In this document: one piece after another, positions 49,737 through 57,844 of the stretch
How positions within the stretch are numbered: the first letter of the stretch is position 1
How the letters are laid out: each line of letters starts with the position of its first letter
Assembly (NCBI RefSeq): GCF_006715725.1
Contig: NZ_VFNU01000001.1
Coordinates: 4,216,001 to 4,280,000 of the forward strand
DNA from: Nocardioides sp. SLBN-35
Lineage (GTDB): Bacteria; Actinomycetota; Actinomycetes; Propionibacteriales; Nocardioidaceae
Reading direction: 5' to 3'
Length of the DNA: 64,000 nt
Made by a program: the position numbers and the translations under genes
Notes under the pieces: generated by a model
Told to the model about the DNA's origin: nothing
Databases searched by the model: none
Seen by the model: only the letters and a program-made list of their open reading frames with translations

Positions 49737-50963
49737 ATGGCAGGGCGTGGCAACGACACCGGGGACACCGGGGACACCGGAGGCACCGGGGACACCGGCG
49801 GCGAGGACTTCGACTGGGTCTACGGGTCCGGGTCGCAGGACGCTCGTCGCGGCTCCGCCGACCCCGAGCCCACCCGCCGGATCCCGGTCCAGCGACGACC
49901 CGGCGCCCAGGCGCCGGCCCCTCCGCCACCGCCCGTCCGGCTGCCGCCGGCCCAGCAGTACGGCCGCACGTCCGAGCCCGGCGGCCGAGGCCCGGCGCCG
50001 CGGCTGCCGAAGCGCAGCCGGTGGACGCGCCCGCGCACCTACGTCCGGCTGGTGCTGCTGGCCCTGGTCCTGTGGCTGGCGTACACCCTGGCGGTCCCGT
50101 TCGTCGCCTGGAACAAGGTCGACAAGGTCGACTTCGAGCCCAGCGCCGAGCGGCCGGCCGAGCAGCCCGGCACGACGTACCTGCTCGTCGGCAGCGACTC
50201 GCGCGCCGGCCTGTCCCCCGAGGAGCGCAAGAAGCTCCACACCGGCGACGCCGCGTCCGAGCTGACCGACACCATCTTGCTGCTGCACACCGGCGACGGC
50301 CCGACGACGCTGGTGTCCATCCCCCGCGACTCCCCGCTCGAGATCCCCGGCTTCGGCACCAGCAAGGTCAACTCGGCGTACGCCAAGGGTGGGACGCCGC
50401 TGCTCGTGCAGACCCTGGAGAAGGCGACCGGGCTGCGGATCGACCAGTACGTCGAGATCGGCTTCGGCGGCCTCGTCGGGGTGGTCGACGCGGTCGGCGG
50501 CATCGAGATCTGCCCCAAGCAGCGGATCAGGGACAAGGACTCCGGCCTGAACGTGAAGAAGGGCTGCCAGGAGGTCGACGGCGCCACCGCGCTGGCCTAC
50601 TCACGAGCCCGCAAGTACAGCCCGATCTCCGACCTGGCCCGGGTCCAGCAGCAGCGCGAGGTGATCGCGTCGGTCGGCGACAAGGTCCTCTCGCCGTGGT
50701 CGGTGCTCAACCCGGTGCGCTGGTGGCAGCTCAACGGCGCCGTCCCCGACTTCTTCCGCTTCGGCGACACCACCGGTCCGGTCGCCGCCGGGAAGTGGGC
50801 GCTGGCGATGACGAAGGTGAAGAAGTCGTGCACCGTGCCGCTCGCGCGGGCCGACACCACGTGGGACACCAAGCGCGCCGGGCAGCTGTTCGGCAAGATC
50901 GCTGCGGACAAGACCGACGAGATCACCCCCGATCTCTGCACGGCCACGGGCCTGGCCCGCTGA
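49737..50963 (+). CDS. LCP-family protein with repetitive N-terminus
   Basis: 408 aa from ATG 49737. The cytoplasmic tail starts with a GDT/GGT tandem (DTGDTGDTGGTGDTGG), encoded by near-perfect 9-bp repeats (GGGGACACC), then a Pro-rich stretch, one helix (about 102-122) and the LCP domain (LLVGSDSRAGLS, TDTILLLHTGDGPTTLVSIP, AYSRARKYSPISDLARVQQQ). Same chemistry as the LCP protein at 45.7 kb but a single anchor helix. The repeat makes length variation between strains likely. Confidence 0.93.
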   Translation: MAGRGNDTGDTGDTGGTGDTGGEDFDWVYGSGSQDARRGSADPEPTRRIPVQRRPGAQAPAPPPPPVRLPPAQQYGRTSEPGGRGPAPRLPKRSRWTRPRTYVRLVLLALVLWLAYTLAVPFVAWNKVDKVDFEPSAERPAEQPGTTYLLVGSDSRAGLSPEERKKLHTGDAASELTDTILLLHTGDGPTTLVSIPRDSPLEIPGFGTSKVNSAYAKGGTPLLVQTLEKATGLRIDQYVEIGFGGLVGVVDAVGGIEICPKQRIRDKDSGLNVKKGCQEVDGATALAYSRARKYSPISDLARVQQQREVIASVGDKVLSPWSVLNPVRWWQLNGAVPDFFRFGDTTGPVAAGKWALAMTKVKKSCTVPLARADTTWDTKRAGQLFGKIAADKTDEITPDLCTATGLAR

Positions 50964-50986
50964 CCGCAACCCACGGAGGATCCCGC

Positions 50987-51850
50987 GTGTACGAGACCCT
51001 GACCTGGCACGTCGACGACGACGGCATCGCGACGCTGACCCTGCACCGGCCCGACGCCCTCAACGCGTTCGACCTGACCATGGCCCGCGAGCTGCTCCAG
51101 GTGTTCACCACCGACGCCCGCGACGACGCGGTGCGCGCGGTCGTCGTGACCGGCTCCGGCCGCGCGTTCTGCGCCGGCATGGACCTCTCGGCCGAGGGCA
51201 ATGTGTTCGGGCTCGACGAGTCGCTCTCCCCCACACCCGAGGAGTTCCGGGCGGCGTACGACGAGGCGCCGTACGCCGACGGCGTGCGCGACACCGGCGG
51301 CAAGATCACCCTCGCCATCCACGCCCTGCCCAAGCCGGTCATCGCCGCGATCAACGGTCCGGCGGTCGGCATCGGCGCCACCATGACCCTGGCCATGGAC
51401 CTGCGCCTGGCCTCGACGAAGGCCCGGATCGGCTTCGTCTTCGGCCGCCTCGGGATCGTGCCGGAGGCCTGCTCGACCTGGTTCCTGCCACGCATCGTCG
51501 GCATCCAGCAGGCCCTCGAGTGGGTCTACTCGGCCGACATCCTCACCGCCGAGCAGGCCCTCGCCGGCCGGCTGCTGCGCAGTGTCCACGAGCCCCACGA
51601 GCTGCTGCCGGCGGCGTACGACCTGGCCCGGGCGTTCGTCAAGGACCGCTCGCCGGTCGCGCTCGGCCTGGCCAAGCAGATGCTCTACCGCAACAGCGCG
51701 GCCGCCGACCCGCTCGAGGCCCACCTCACCGACTCGCTCGCCATGTTCTGGACGTCGATCGGCGACGGCAAGGAGGGCGTGGCGGCGTTCCTCGAGAAGC
51801 GCACGCCGGGCTTCACCGGCAAGGCCTCGGAGCTGCCCAGGATCGTGTGA
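50987..51850 (+). CDS. Enoyl-CoA hydratase/isomerase family protein
   Basis: 287 aa from GTG with GGAGGA upstream. Crotonase fold: LHRPDALNAFDLTMARELLQ, oxyanion-hole GSGRAFCAGMDLS and AAINGPAVGIGATMTLAMDL, FVFGRLGIVPEACSTWFLPR with the acidic position of true hydratases. It hydrates enoyl-CoA in beta-oxidation or a related route. 23 bp after the LCP gene, so it may be co-transcribed. Confidence 0.92.
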   Translation: MYETLTWHVDDDGIATLTLHRPDALNAFDLTMARELLQVFTTDARDDAVRAVVVTGSGRAFCAGMDLSAEGNVFGLDESLSPTPEEFRAAYDEAPYADGVRDTGGKITLAIHALPKPVIAAINGPAVGIGATMTLAMDLRLASTKARIGFVFGRLGIVPEACSTWFLPRIVGIQQALEWVYSADILTAEQALAGRLLRSVHEPHELLPAAYDLARAFVKDRSPVALGLAKQMLYRNSAAADPLEAHLTDSLAMFWTSIGDGKEGVAAFLEKRTPGFTGKASELPRIV

Positions 51851-51859
51851 GCCGACGGC

Positions 51860-52003
51860 TCACATCGCCATGAAGAGGATCTCCTCGCGGCTGTACTCCC
51901 GACCCGGGTGCTCGGCCGCGAGGTGCTCCTGCACCTTCTCGACGAGCTCGTCGTCGGTGTCGGCACGCAGGGTGGTGTCGCAGGGGCAGCGCAGCGAGGG
52001 CAT
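51860..52003 (-). CDS. DUF1059 small protein
   Basis: 47 aa: MPSLRCPCDTTLRADTDDEL, then VEKVQEHLAAEHPGREYSRE and EILFMAM. The CxC near the start and the EHxxxxHP motif are the DUF1059 pattern, possibly metal-binding. ATG 52003 has GGAGG 5 bp upstream. Function unknown. Convergent with the hydratase gene, 9 bp between the stops. Confidence 0.85.
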   Translation of the reverse strand: MPSLRCPCDTTLRADTDDELVEKVQEHLAAEHPGREYSREEILFMAM

Positions 52004-52096
52004 CGGGACCTCCGGGGACGGCGAACAGGAACGCGTTCCAGTCTAGGGCTCCGGCGACTTCGGGACGAGGTGCCCGTCGGGTTAGCCTCGACGGCG

Positions 52097-53389
52097 ATGC
52101 GCCAGCCTGGAGCCCCCGTCCGACGTACCCTCGCGACCCTCGTCGCCGTCCTCGCGACCGTGGCCCTCGCCGGCTGCAACGAGCAGGAGCCCGGCCCCGC
52201 GGAGCCGGCGGCCGCCGTACCGACGACGGCGCCGCCGACCACGGCCACTCCCACGCCGACGCCGGGTCCGCCCGCGGCCGAGCAGTCGAAGACCGCGCTT
52301 CCTCACGTCCAGCGCACGCAGCGCCCGTACTTCAAGGACAAGGAGGTCTGGCAGAAGGCCCAGCCGGCCCACCTGCAGAACCTCAAGAACCCGCTCGCCG
52401 AGCGGCGCTGGGGCGTCTACAAGGGCGATCTCGAGCAGACCTGGAGTGCCTACGAGTCCGCGGGCGGCGACACCAAGCGGCTGCTGGGCAAGATCGCGCT
52501 GCGGCCGAAGTCGCTGTGGCTCGGCGACTGGAGCGGATCGCCCGAGCAGATCGGCTCGGTCGTGCGGGACTACGTCCAGAACGCCTCCGGCGGCGACCCG
52601 AAGGTGCTCGTCCAGCTCGCCATCTTCCGGATGGATCCGTGGGAGCACGCCGTGTGCGGCGGCCGCGCCCCCTCCGGCGGCGCCCAGGACACCTACCGGC
52701 GCTGGATCGCCAACGCTGCCCGCGCCCTCGGCCGCCAGCACACGGCGATCATCCTGCAACCCGACCTGCCGTTCTGGTGGTGCTCGAACCGCTCGGTGAC
52801 CAGCTCGCTGATCACCTATGCCGTGAAGACCTTCTCGGCGCAGCCGAACACCAGCGTCTACCTCGACGCCGGCGCGGCCGACTGGAGCAGCACCCCGCAG
52901 GTCGGCGCCCCGCGCGCCTCCCAGGCCGCCGACCTGCTGATGGCCAACGGCATCGCCCACGCCCGCGGCTTCGCCCTCAACGCGACCCACTACGTCGGCA
53001 CCGAGGAGTCCGTCGCGTACGGCGCGGAGCTGGTCCGGATCCTGCGCGAGCGCGGCGTCAAGGGCGTCCACTTCGTCGTCGACACCGCACAGAACGGCAA
53101 TGGCATGACCTGGCCCGAGGTCGAGGCCCAGGGCAGCCGGGTCAACGACAATGCCCGCGTCTGCGGCTCCACCTCCGACCGCCGCGGCTGCGTCACCCTC
53201 GGCATCCCGCCGACCTCACGCGTCGGCGACGAGCGCTGGGGACTGTCGAAGGAGACGGGCCGCGAGGCGAAGAAGTACGTCGACGGGTTCCTCTGGTTCG
53301 CCCGCCCCTGGCTGTTCATGCAGGCCAACTGGCGCGGCGCCGACCGGGCGATCGGGATGGCCCGCAGCACGGGCTGGTTCGCGCCCTGA
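52097..53389 (+). CDS. Glycoside hydrolase family 6 lipoprotein
   Basis: 430 aa. Signal peptide with lipobox ATVALAGC (Cys at about 26), a Thr/Pro-rich linker (about 35-65) and a GH6-like barrel: KSLWLGDWSG, HTAIILQPDLPFWWCSN, VYLDAGAADWSS and VHFVVDTAQNGNGMTWPE resemble the LEPDA, YLDAG and DTSRNG blocks of family 6 endoglucanases. The first reads LQPDL, so an acidic residue of that block is changed and activity is uncertain. It would act on a beta-1,4-glucan outside the cell. ATG 52097. Confidence 0.87.
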   Translation: MRQPGAPVRRTLATLVAVLATVALAGCNEQEPGPAEPAAAVPTTAPPTTATPTPTPGPPAAEQSKTALPHVQRTQRPYFKDKEVWQKAQPAHLQNLKNPLAERRWGVYKGDLEQTWSAYESAGGDTKRLLGKIALRPKSLWLGDWSGSPEQIGSVVRDYVQNASGGDPKVLVQLAIFRMDPWEHAVCGGRAPSGGAQDTYRRWIANAARALGRQHTAIILQPDLPFWWCSNRSVTSSLITYAVKTFSAQPNTSVYLDAGAADWSSTPQVGAPRASQAADLLMANGIAHARGFALNATHYVGTEESVAYGAELVRILRERGVKGVHFVVDTAQNGNGMTWPEVEAQGSRVNDNARVCGSTSDRRGCVTLGIPPTSRVGDERWGLSKETGREAKKYVDGFLWFARPWLFMQANWRGADRAIGMARSTGWFAP

Positions 53390-53420
53390 CCCACCCGGCT
53401 CGAACTGGTCCGCATTCCCC

Positions 53421-53537
53421 GCCGACCCGGCGCGAAGTGCGCTGAATCCCGCGCTGACCCGGCAGAAAGTGTCTTGCCGAGCGAGACACTTTCTGCCGGG
53501 TCGGCGTGATTTCGGGACCACTTCGTGCCGGGTCAGC
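53421..53537. repeat. Four-unit composite palindrome (CYGACCCGGC...GAAAGTG units)
   Basis: Two direct units (GCCGACCCGGCGCGAAGTG at 53421-53439, GCTGACCCGGCAGAAAGTG at 53453-53471) face two inverted units (53484-53505, 53519-53537). The inner pair forms a perfect stem of at least 18 bp around a 9-nt loop (53475-53483). It sits after the GH6 gene and may also end its transcript. Confidence 0.8.
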
Positions 53538-53543
53538 GAAAAG

Positions 53544-53577
53544 CAGACCGGCCGCCCCCGAGGGGACGGCCGGTCTG
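53544..53577 (-). terminator. Terminator of the first LPNTG protein gene
   Basis: CAGACCGGCCG / CGGCCGGTCTG, an 11-bp perfect stem with a 12-nt C/G loop, 16 bp past the stop at 53593. Confidence 0.85.
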
Positions 53578-53592
53578 GTGATTCGTGGTGCG

Positions 53593-54156
53593 TCAGGCGG
53601 CAGCAGCGGCGCGGCGGCGGCCGTAGCTGACACCGCCCGCACCCGCGGCGACGAGGCCGGCGCCGAGGACCAGCCAGGCCAGGTCCGGGCCGCCGGTGTT
53701 GGGCAGCGCGCCGTTCTTGTCACCGCCGTCGGCGGAGCCGATGCGGAAGTGGGTGGTGTCCGAGGACGGGAGGAACTTCGCCGCGTCGTCGGGCGACAGG
53801 GCCGCGTGGGCGAGGTAGCCACCCTTGGGCAGGCGCGGGCCCGTGACCCGGACCGGCTTGTCGGTGAAGTGCACGGTCGTGCGGAAGACCGGCTTGGCGG
53901 CCGCGGCCATGGAGCCGCGCGCGGCGCTACCGCCCGCGGAGACGGTGATCGCGATGTTCCCCGCCGGCGGCGTCGGCGAGGCCGCGCTCGCGCTCACCTG
54001 CAGCACGATCGGCTCGCCGGGCTCGGCGGTGACCACCTGGATGTGGGTGGTGGTCGGGAGCTTGGATGTGTATCCCTCGTCGGCACCCGCGGGCGCCGGC
54101 GGCGCGACGGCGAGTGCGAGACCAAGCGTGGCGAGCGCAGCCAGCTTCTTCAGCAC
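53593..54156 (-). CDS. LPNTG-anchored surface protein 1
   Basis: 187 aa from GTG 54156 with AAGGAGG upstream. Signal peptide (LKKLAALATLGLALAVAPPA) cut near ADEGY; an Ig-like beta domain (about 35-145: THIQVVTAEPGEPIVLQVSA ... VRVTGPRLPKGGYLAHAALS); sorting signal LPNTGGPDLAWLVLGAGLVA plus an Arg tail. The sortase next to it would cut between T and G and attach the protein to peptidoglycan. Domain function unknown. Confidence 0.88.
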   Translation of the reverse strand: MLKKLAALATLGLALAVAPPAPAGADEGYTSKLPTTTHIQVVTAEPGEPIVLQVSASAASPTPPAGNIAITVSAGGSAARGSMAAAAKPVFRTTVHFTDKPVRVTGPRLPKGGYLAHAALSPDDAAKFLPSSDTTHFRIGSADGGDKNGALPNTGGPDLAWLVLGAGLVAAGAGGVSYGRRRAAAAA

Positions 54157-54248
54157 GTGTCCTCCTTGAACTTCCCCATGCAACGACCCGGCGTGTTCAA
54201 GGTGACGGGCTGTGCGCGCTCAGACTAGTGCACCCGCAGTGCGCGAGG

Positions 54249-55016
54249 TCACCCGGCTGCCGAGTCCGCGGTGGGCTCGGACTTCACCAGGTGGCCGAAG
54301 ACGACGGAACGGTTGTCGGTGTGGAAGATCTCCGAGCAGGTGAGCAGCGTGATCAGGTGGTCGCCCGCCTCGGCCGGCGGCTGCGTGCCGCCCTTGGGGT
54401 TCACCGGCTTCGGGTCGAGCACCCAGGTCTGGGTGAAGGGGATGACCAGGTCCTCGCCCCCGGTGTCGAGGACATAGGTGTACGTCGCCGCGCGGGTCTC
54501 GACGACGACCTCGTCGCCGGGCTCCAGCGACGGGAGCTCGGCGAACGGCTCGCCGTGGGTGACCCGGTGGCCGGCGAGCACGTAGTTGCCGGTCGCGCCC
54601 GCGTCGGCGGTGTCGGCCATGTGACCCACGCCCGCGGCGAGCACCTCCTGGCTCGAGCCCTCGAGGACCGGGACCGCGTAGTCCTTGCCGAACCTCGGGA
54701 TGTGCAGGATCGCGGTCGCGTTGCCGAAGTCGGTGCGGACGACGTCCTGGCCGTCACCCCACCCGGACTCGAGCGCGCGGCGTACGTCGTCCTGGCGCTG
54801 GTGCGACTGCCAGTTGGTGCCCCAGAACTGCCACGCCACCCAGCCCAGCACGGCGAGTCCGGCCAGGATCAGGCCGCAACCGGCCCAGAACGAGATCCGG
54901 CGGCCGGTGGAGACCGCCGCCTTGCCGGACGGATCGCCCGCGGGCCGCGAGCGGCGCCGGCGTCGTACCCGATCGGGCGCGACGTCGGTGTCGTCGGGCC
55001 GGTCGGTCTGCGTCAT
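54249..55016 (-). CDS. Class E-like sortase
   Basis: 255 aa. A basic N-terminus and one helix (about 42-66) hold the catalytic beta-barrel outside the membrane. Catalytic His in YVLAGHRVTHGEPF, Cys in ITLLTCSEIFHTDNR and the Arg that follows it (NRSVVFGHL) are all present; IPRFGKDYAVPVLEG is the N-terminal barrel strand of class E enzymes. It anchors LPxTG-like proteins, here most likely the two flanking LPNTG proteins. Class E enzymes often prefer LAxTG, so this pairing is worth noting. Confidence 0.9.
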   Translation of the reverse strand: MTQTDRPDDTDVAPDRVRRRRRSRPAGDPSGKAAVSTGRRISFWAGCGLILAGLAVLGWVAWQFWGTNWQSHQRQDDVRRALESGWGDGQDVVRTDFGNATAILHIPRFGKDYAVPVLEGSSQEVLAAGVGHMADTADAGATGNYVLAGHRVTHGEPFAELPSLEPGDEVVVETRAATYTYVLDTGGEDLVIPFTQTWVLDPKPVNPKGGTQPPAEAGDHLITLLTCSEIFHTDNRSVVFGHLVKSEPTADSAAG

Positions 55017-55085
55017 GGGGTTCCCTCCTCGCGGGGCGCCGCGTCGGACGGCCCCACCCCATCCAACGCGGTGCGGACCCGCGTG

Positions 55086-55604
55086 TCACGCTCGGCGGCG
55101 ACCCCGCTCGACGAGTCCACCACCGGTCGCCACGAGGCCGAGCCCGGCGAGGAGGAACCCCAGGTGCGGACCGCCGGTGTTGGGCAACCCACCCTTGCCC
55201 GCACCCTTCTGGGCGGCCCCCACGTCGAACTTCGAGCTGTCGCGGCAGCCGGCCAGGTTCTTGAGGTCATCGGGGACGAAGGTGGCGGTCGCCTTGTGCT
55301 GGCCCTTGGCGACCCGTGGCCCCTGGACCTTCACCGCGACGCCGTTGTAGCGCAGCTTCTTGGAGAAGTCGTCGTCGACGGTCACGGTCAGGCCGCCGAT
55401 CGGCTTCGCGTTGCCGGTCGCGCTCACCCGCACGCGCAGCACCACGCGGTCGCCCACGACCGTCGCCGGCACGCTCAGGCTGCAGGTCGTCGGCACCGCC
55501 GGCGGGTACGGGTCCGCGGACGCGGGGCTCCCCACGCCCAGGAGGGCGAGCAGGAACGCGAGGGGTGCCGCGACAGCACTCCCCAGGACCAGGTAACGAC
55601 GCAT
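55086..55604 (-). CDS. LPNTG-anchored surface protein 2
   Basis: 172 aa from ATG 55604. Signal peptide (RRYLVLGSAVAAPLAFLLAL, cut after SPASA), a beta domain with two Cys (CSLSVPATVVGDRVVLRVRV, AGCRDSSKFDVG), then LPNTGGPHLGFLLAGLGLVA and RGRRRA. Its middle (VKVQGPRVAKGQHKATATF) matches VRVTGPRLPKGGYLAHAAL of the first LPNTG protein, so the two are paralogues around the sortase gene. Upstream region has TTACC/GGTAA repeats. Confidence 0.88.
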   Translation of the reverse strand: MRRYLVLGSAVAAPLAFLLALLGVGSPASADPYPPAVPTTCSLSVPATVVGDRVVLRVRVSATGNAKPIGGLTVTVDDDFSKKLRYNGVAVKVQGPRVAKGQHKATATFVPDDLKNLAGCRDSSKFDVGAAQKGAGKGGLPNTGGPHLGFLLAGLGLVATGGGLVERGRRRA

Positions 55605-55724
55605 CAAGACCCCATCTCCCGAAAAGATGAAACTGGAACGCTTCGCCCATCGCCCCGGTGGACGGGCGAACTTGATGGTCAAACTCGGTCCTGTGAGGTT
55701 CGTTACGGCCCACCCGCAAGTTTT

Positions 55725-55764
55725 TTACCTTCTTACCGCGACAACCGGTAACACCATTTGGTAA
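55725..55764 (-). promoter_or_regulatory. TTACC/GGTAA half-site cluster upstream of the sortase locus
   Basis: TTACC at 55725 and 55733, GGTAA at 55747 and 55760: two direct half-sites facing two inverted ones, in an A+T-rich stretch. It looks like a regulator site for the LPNTG-sortase genes. Confidence 0.4.
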
Positions 55765-55797
55765 CTGCGGATTGGCGAGGGGTCTCGAGAGCGCAGA

Positions 55798-55831
55798 AAC
55801 GCCCCGCAGCCCGATCGGGCTGCGGGGCGTT
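55798..55831 (-). terminator. Terminator of the secreted protein gene
   Basis: A 34-bp perfect palindrome (AACGCCCCGCAGCCCGATCG and its complement), 18 bp past the stop at 55849. The gap 55605-55848 holds this and the half-site cluster; no gene. Confidence 0.85.
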
Positions 55832-55848
55832 CCCCGGTCTGACCTGGG

Positions 55849-56466
55849 TCAGCGAGCGGTCTTGACCGCGACCTTCAGCAGGGTCTGCGCCGGCGCGACG
55901 GCCGGAGCGGTGGCGTCACCGGAGACGGCCGTCACGCTGACGACCTTCTCGCCCTTGCGGGCCAGCAGGGTCTGCCCGCCGAGGGTGATGGTCGTGCTAC
56001 CTGCGGTCATGGACTGCTGGGTGGTCAGGCCGACGCGCTGGTCGGTGCCCTTGAGCTTGAACTTGAAGGGAGTGGCGGTGGCCGTGAGGCCCAGCGCCTG
56101 CGACTCGCACACGAGGCGCGCAGCGGCCTTCTTCAGGAACGCCTTCGCCTTCGTGGCCGACTTGAACCGGATGGCCGAGACGGTGACGTTCGGCGCGGCG
56201 GCGGTCGGCGCGGAGACCATGTAGGCGGCGCCCGTCGTCTTCGCGCCCTTGACGTCCTTCGCCGGGGTGCAGGCGGTCGCCTGGGCGGCGCCGGAGGCCA
56301 CGACCGGCGTGACGCCGGCGAGGTGCGGGTAGACGGCCGCGACCTTGGCGGGCGAGGGGACCTTCGGGGCCTTCGCGGCCGCGTCGGCGGGCCCGACCGT
56401 CAGGCCCACCAGGGCGGCGGGGACGATGACGGCAGCCAGGGCGTGGCGGAGCCGGCGCATCTGCAT
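55849..56466 (-). CDS. Secreted protein of unknown function
   Basis: 205 aa, ATG 56466 with AGGAGA 7-8 bp upstream. Signal peptide (RRLRHALAAVIVPAALVGLT, cut after ADA). The mature part has two Cys (ATACTPAKD, ARLVCESQ) and a two-layer alpha/beta pattern (VTVSAIRFKSATKAKAFLKK ... TQQSMTAGSTTITLGGQTLL) like small PknH-sensor-type or sigma-factor lipoproteins, without a lipobox. Single gene with a strong terminator. Confidence 0.75.
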   Translation of the reverse strand: MQMRRLRHALAAVIVPAALVGLTVGPADAAAKAPKVPSPAKVAAVYPHLAGVTPVVASGAAQATACTPAKDVKGAKTTGAAYMVSAPTAAAPNVTVSAIRFKSATKAKAFLKKAAARLVCESQALGLTATATPFKFKLKGTDQRVGLTTQQSMTAGSTTITLGGQTLLARKGEKVVSVTAVSGDATAPAVAPAQTLLKVAVKTAR

Positions 56467-56601
56467 GGATTCTTCTCCTCGAGTGAAGCGAACGGTACGG
56501 CGCGGACAGTGCGTCGCGCCGCGCCGATCCTTCCATCAGCCGCAGCGGTCAGCCGCATCGCCGAACGGCATCGGCGATGCGGCATCGGACGGCCGGAGCC
56601 G

Positions 56602-57771
56602 TCAGAGCTCGCTCTGCACTCCGGCGAGGAGCTGGCGGGCCATCACGATCCGCTGCACCTGGTTGGTGCCCTCGTAGATCTGGGTGATCTTGGCGTCGCG
56701 CATCATCCGCTCGACCGGGTAGTCGCGGGTGTAGCCGTAGCCGCCGAGGACCTGCACCGCGTTGGTGGTGACCTCCATGGCGACGTCGGAGGCGAAGCAC
56801 TTGGCGGCCGCGCCGAAGAAGGTGAGATCGGCGTCGCCGCGCTCGGAGCGGCCGGCGGCGGCGTACGTCAGCTGGCGGGCGGCCTCGACCTTCATGCCCA
56901 TGTCGGCGAGCAGGAACTGCAGGCCCTGGAAGTCCGCGATCGCCTTGCCGAACTGCTGGCGCTCCTTGGCGTAGCCGAGGGCGTAGTCGAGAGCGCCCTG
57001 GGCGACGCCGACGGCCTGGGCGGCGATGGTGATCCGGGTGTGGTCGAGGGTCTTCATGGCGTACTCGAAGCCCTTGCCCTCCTCGCCGATGATCCGGTCG
57101 CCGGGGATCCGGACGTTGTCGAAGTAGACCTCGCGGGTCGGGGAGCCCTTGATGCCGAGCTTCTTCTCGGGGGCGCCGAAGGACACGCCCTCGTCGGACT
57201 TCTCGACGACGAAGGCGGAGATGCCCTTGGTGCGGGCGTCGGGGTCGGTCGTCGCGAGCACGGTGTAGAACTCCGACTCGCCCGCGTTGGAGATCCAGCG
57301 CTTGGTGCCGTTGAGGATCCAGTCGTCGCCGTCGCGGACCGCGCGGGTCTTCTGGTTCGCGGCGTCGGAGCCGGCGTCGGGCTCGGAGAGGCAGTAGGAG
57401 AAGCCGCCCTCGCCGGCGGCGAGCTTGGTGAGGTACTTGGCCTTGATCTCCGCACCCCCGCCGATCATGACCGGCAGCGAACCGAGCTTGTTGACCGCCG
57501 GGATGAGCGAGGCGGAGACGTCGGCACGGGCGACCTCCTCGATCACGATGACGGTGGCCAGGGCGTCGGCGCCGGCGCCGCCGTACTGCTCGGGGACGTG
57601 GGGTGCGTGGAAGTCGGCCGCCTGCAGTGCGTCGTGCGCCTCCCGCGGGTAGCGGGCCTCCTCGTCGACGGCGGCGGCGAACGGCGCGACCTTGGCGTCG
57701 CAGATCGCGCGCACGGCCTCGCGGATGGCCTGGTGCTCCTCGGACAGGGCGTACATCGGGTAGTCGCTCAC
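56602..57771 (-). CDS. Acyl-CoA dehydrogenase (FadE25-like)
   Basis: 389 aa. FAD-dependent fold: N-terminal helices (LSEEHQAIREAVRAICDAKV), middle block FSYCLSEPDAGSDAANQKTR and WISNAGES, C-terminal QVLGGYGYTRDYPVERMMRD and KITQIYEGTNQVQRIVMAR with catalytic Glu in YEGTNQ. It desaturates acyl-CoA at C2-C3. In M. tuberculosis fadE25 sits before purE/purK as here. Divergent from a TetR gene that probably controls it. Confidence 0.94.
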   Translation of the reverse strand: MSDYPMYALSEEHQAIREAVRAICDAKVAPFAAAVDEEARYPREAHDALQAADFHAPHVPEQYGGAGADALATVIVIEEVARADVSASLIPAVNKLGSLPVMIGGGAEIKAKYLTKLAAGEGGFSYCLSEPDAGSDAANQKTRAVRDGDDWILNGTKRWISNAGESEFYTVLATTDPDARTKGISAFVVEKSDEGVSFGAPEKKLGIKGSPTREVYFDNVRIPGDRIIGEEGKGFEYAMKTLDHTRITIAAQAVGVAQGALDYALGYAKERQQFGKAIADFQGLQFLLADMGMKVEAARQLTYAAAGRSERGDADLTFFGAAAKCFASDVAMEVTTNAVQVLGGYGYTRDYPVERMMRDAKITQIYEGTNQVQRIVMARQLLAGVQSEL

Positions 57772-57798
57772 GACGGTCTCCTGAACTCGTTGGTACTC

Positions 57799-57809
57799 AG
57801 TATCGTACT
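57799..57809. promoter_or_regulatory. Candidate TetR operator
   Basis: AGTATCGTACT (AGTA, TCG, TACT) lies in the 73-bp gap between the divergent fadE and tetR genes, inside a wider imperfect dyad (CTCAGTA ... TACTAGCGAG). Confidence 0.5.
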
Positions 57810-57844
57810 AGCGAGACTGGGTCCCGTCGAGTTACTGTCAGGAC

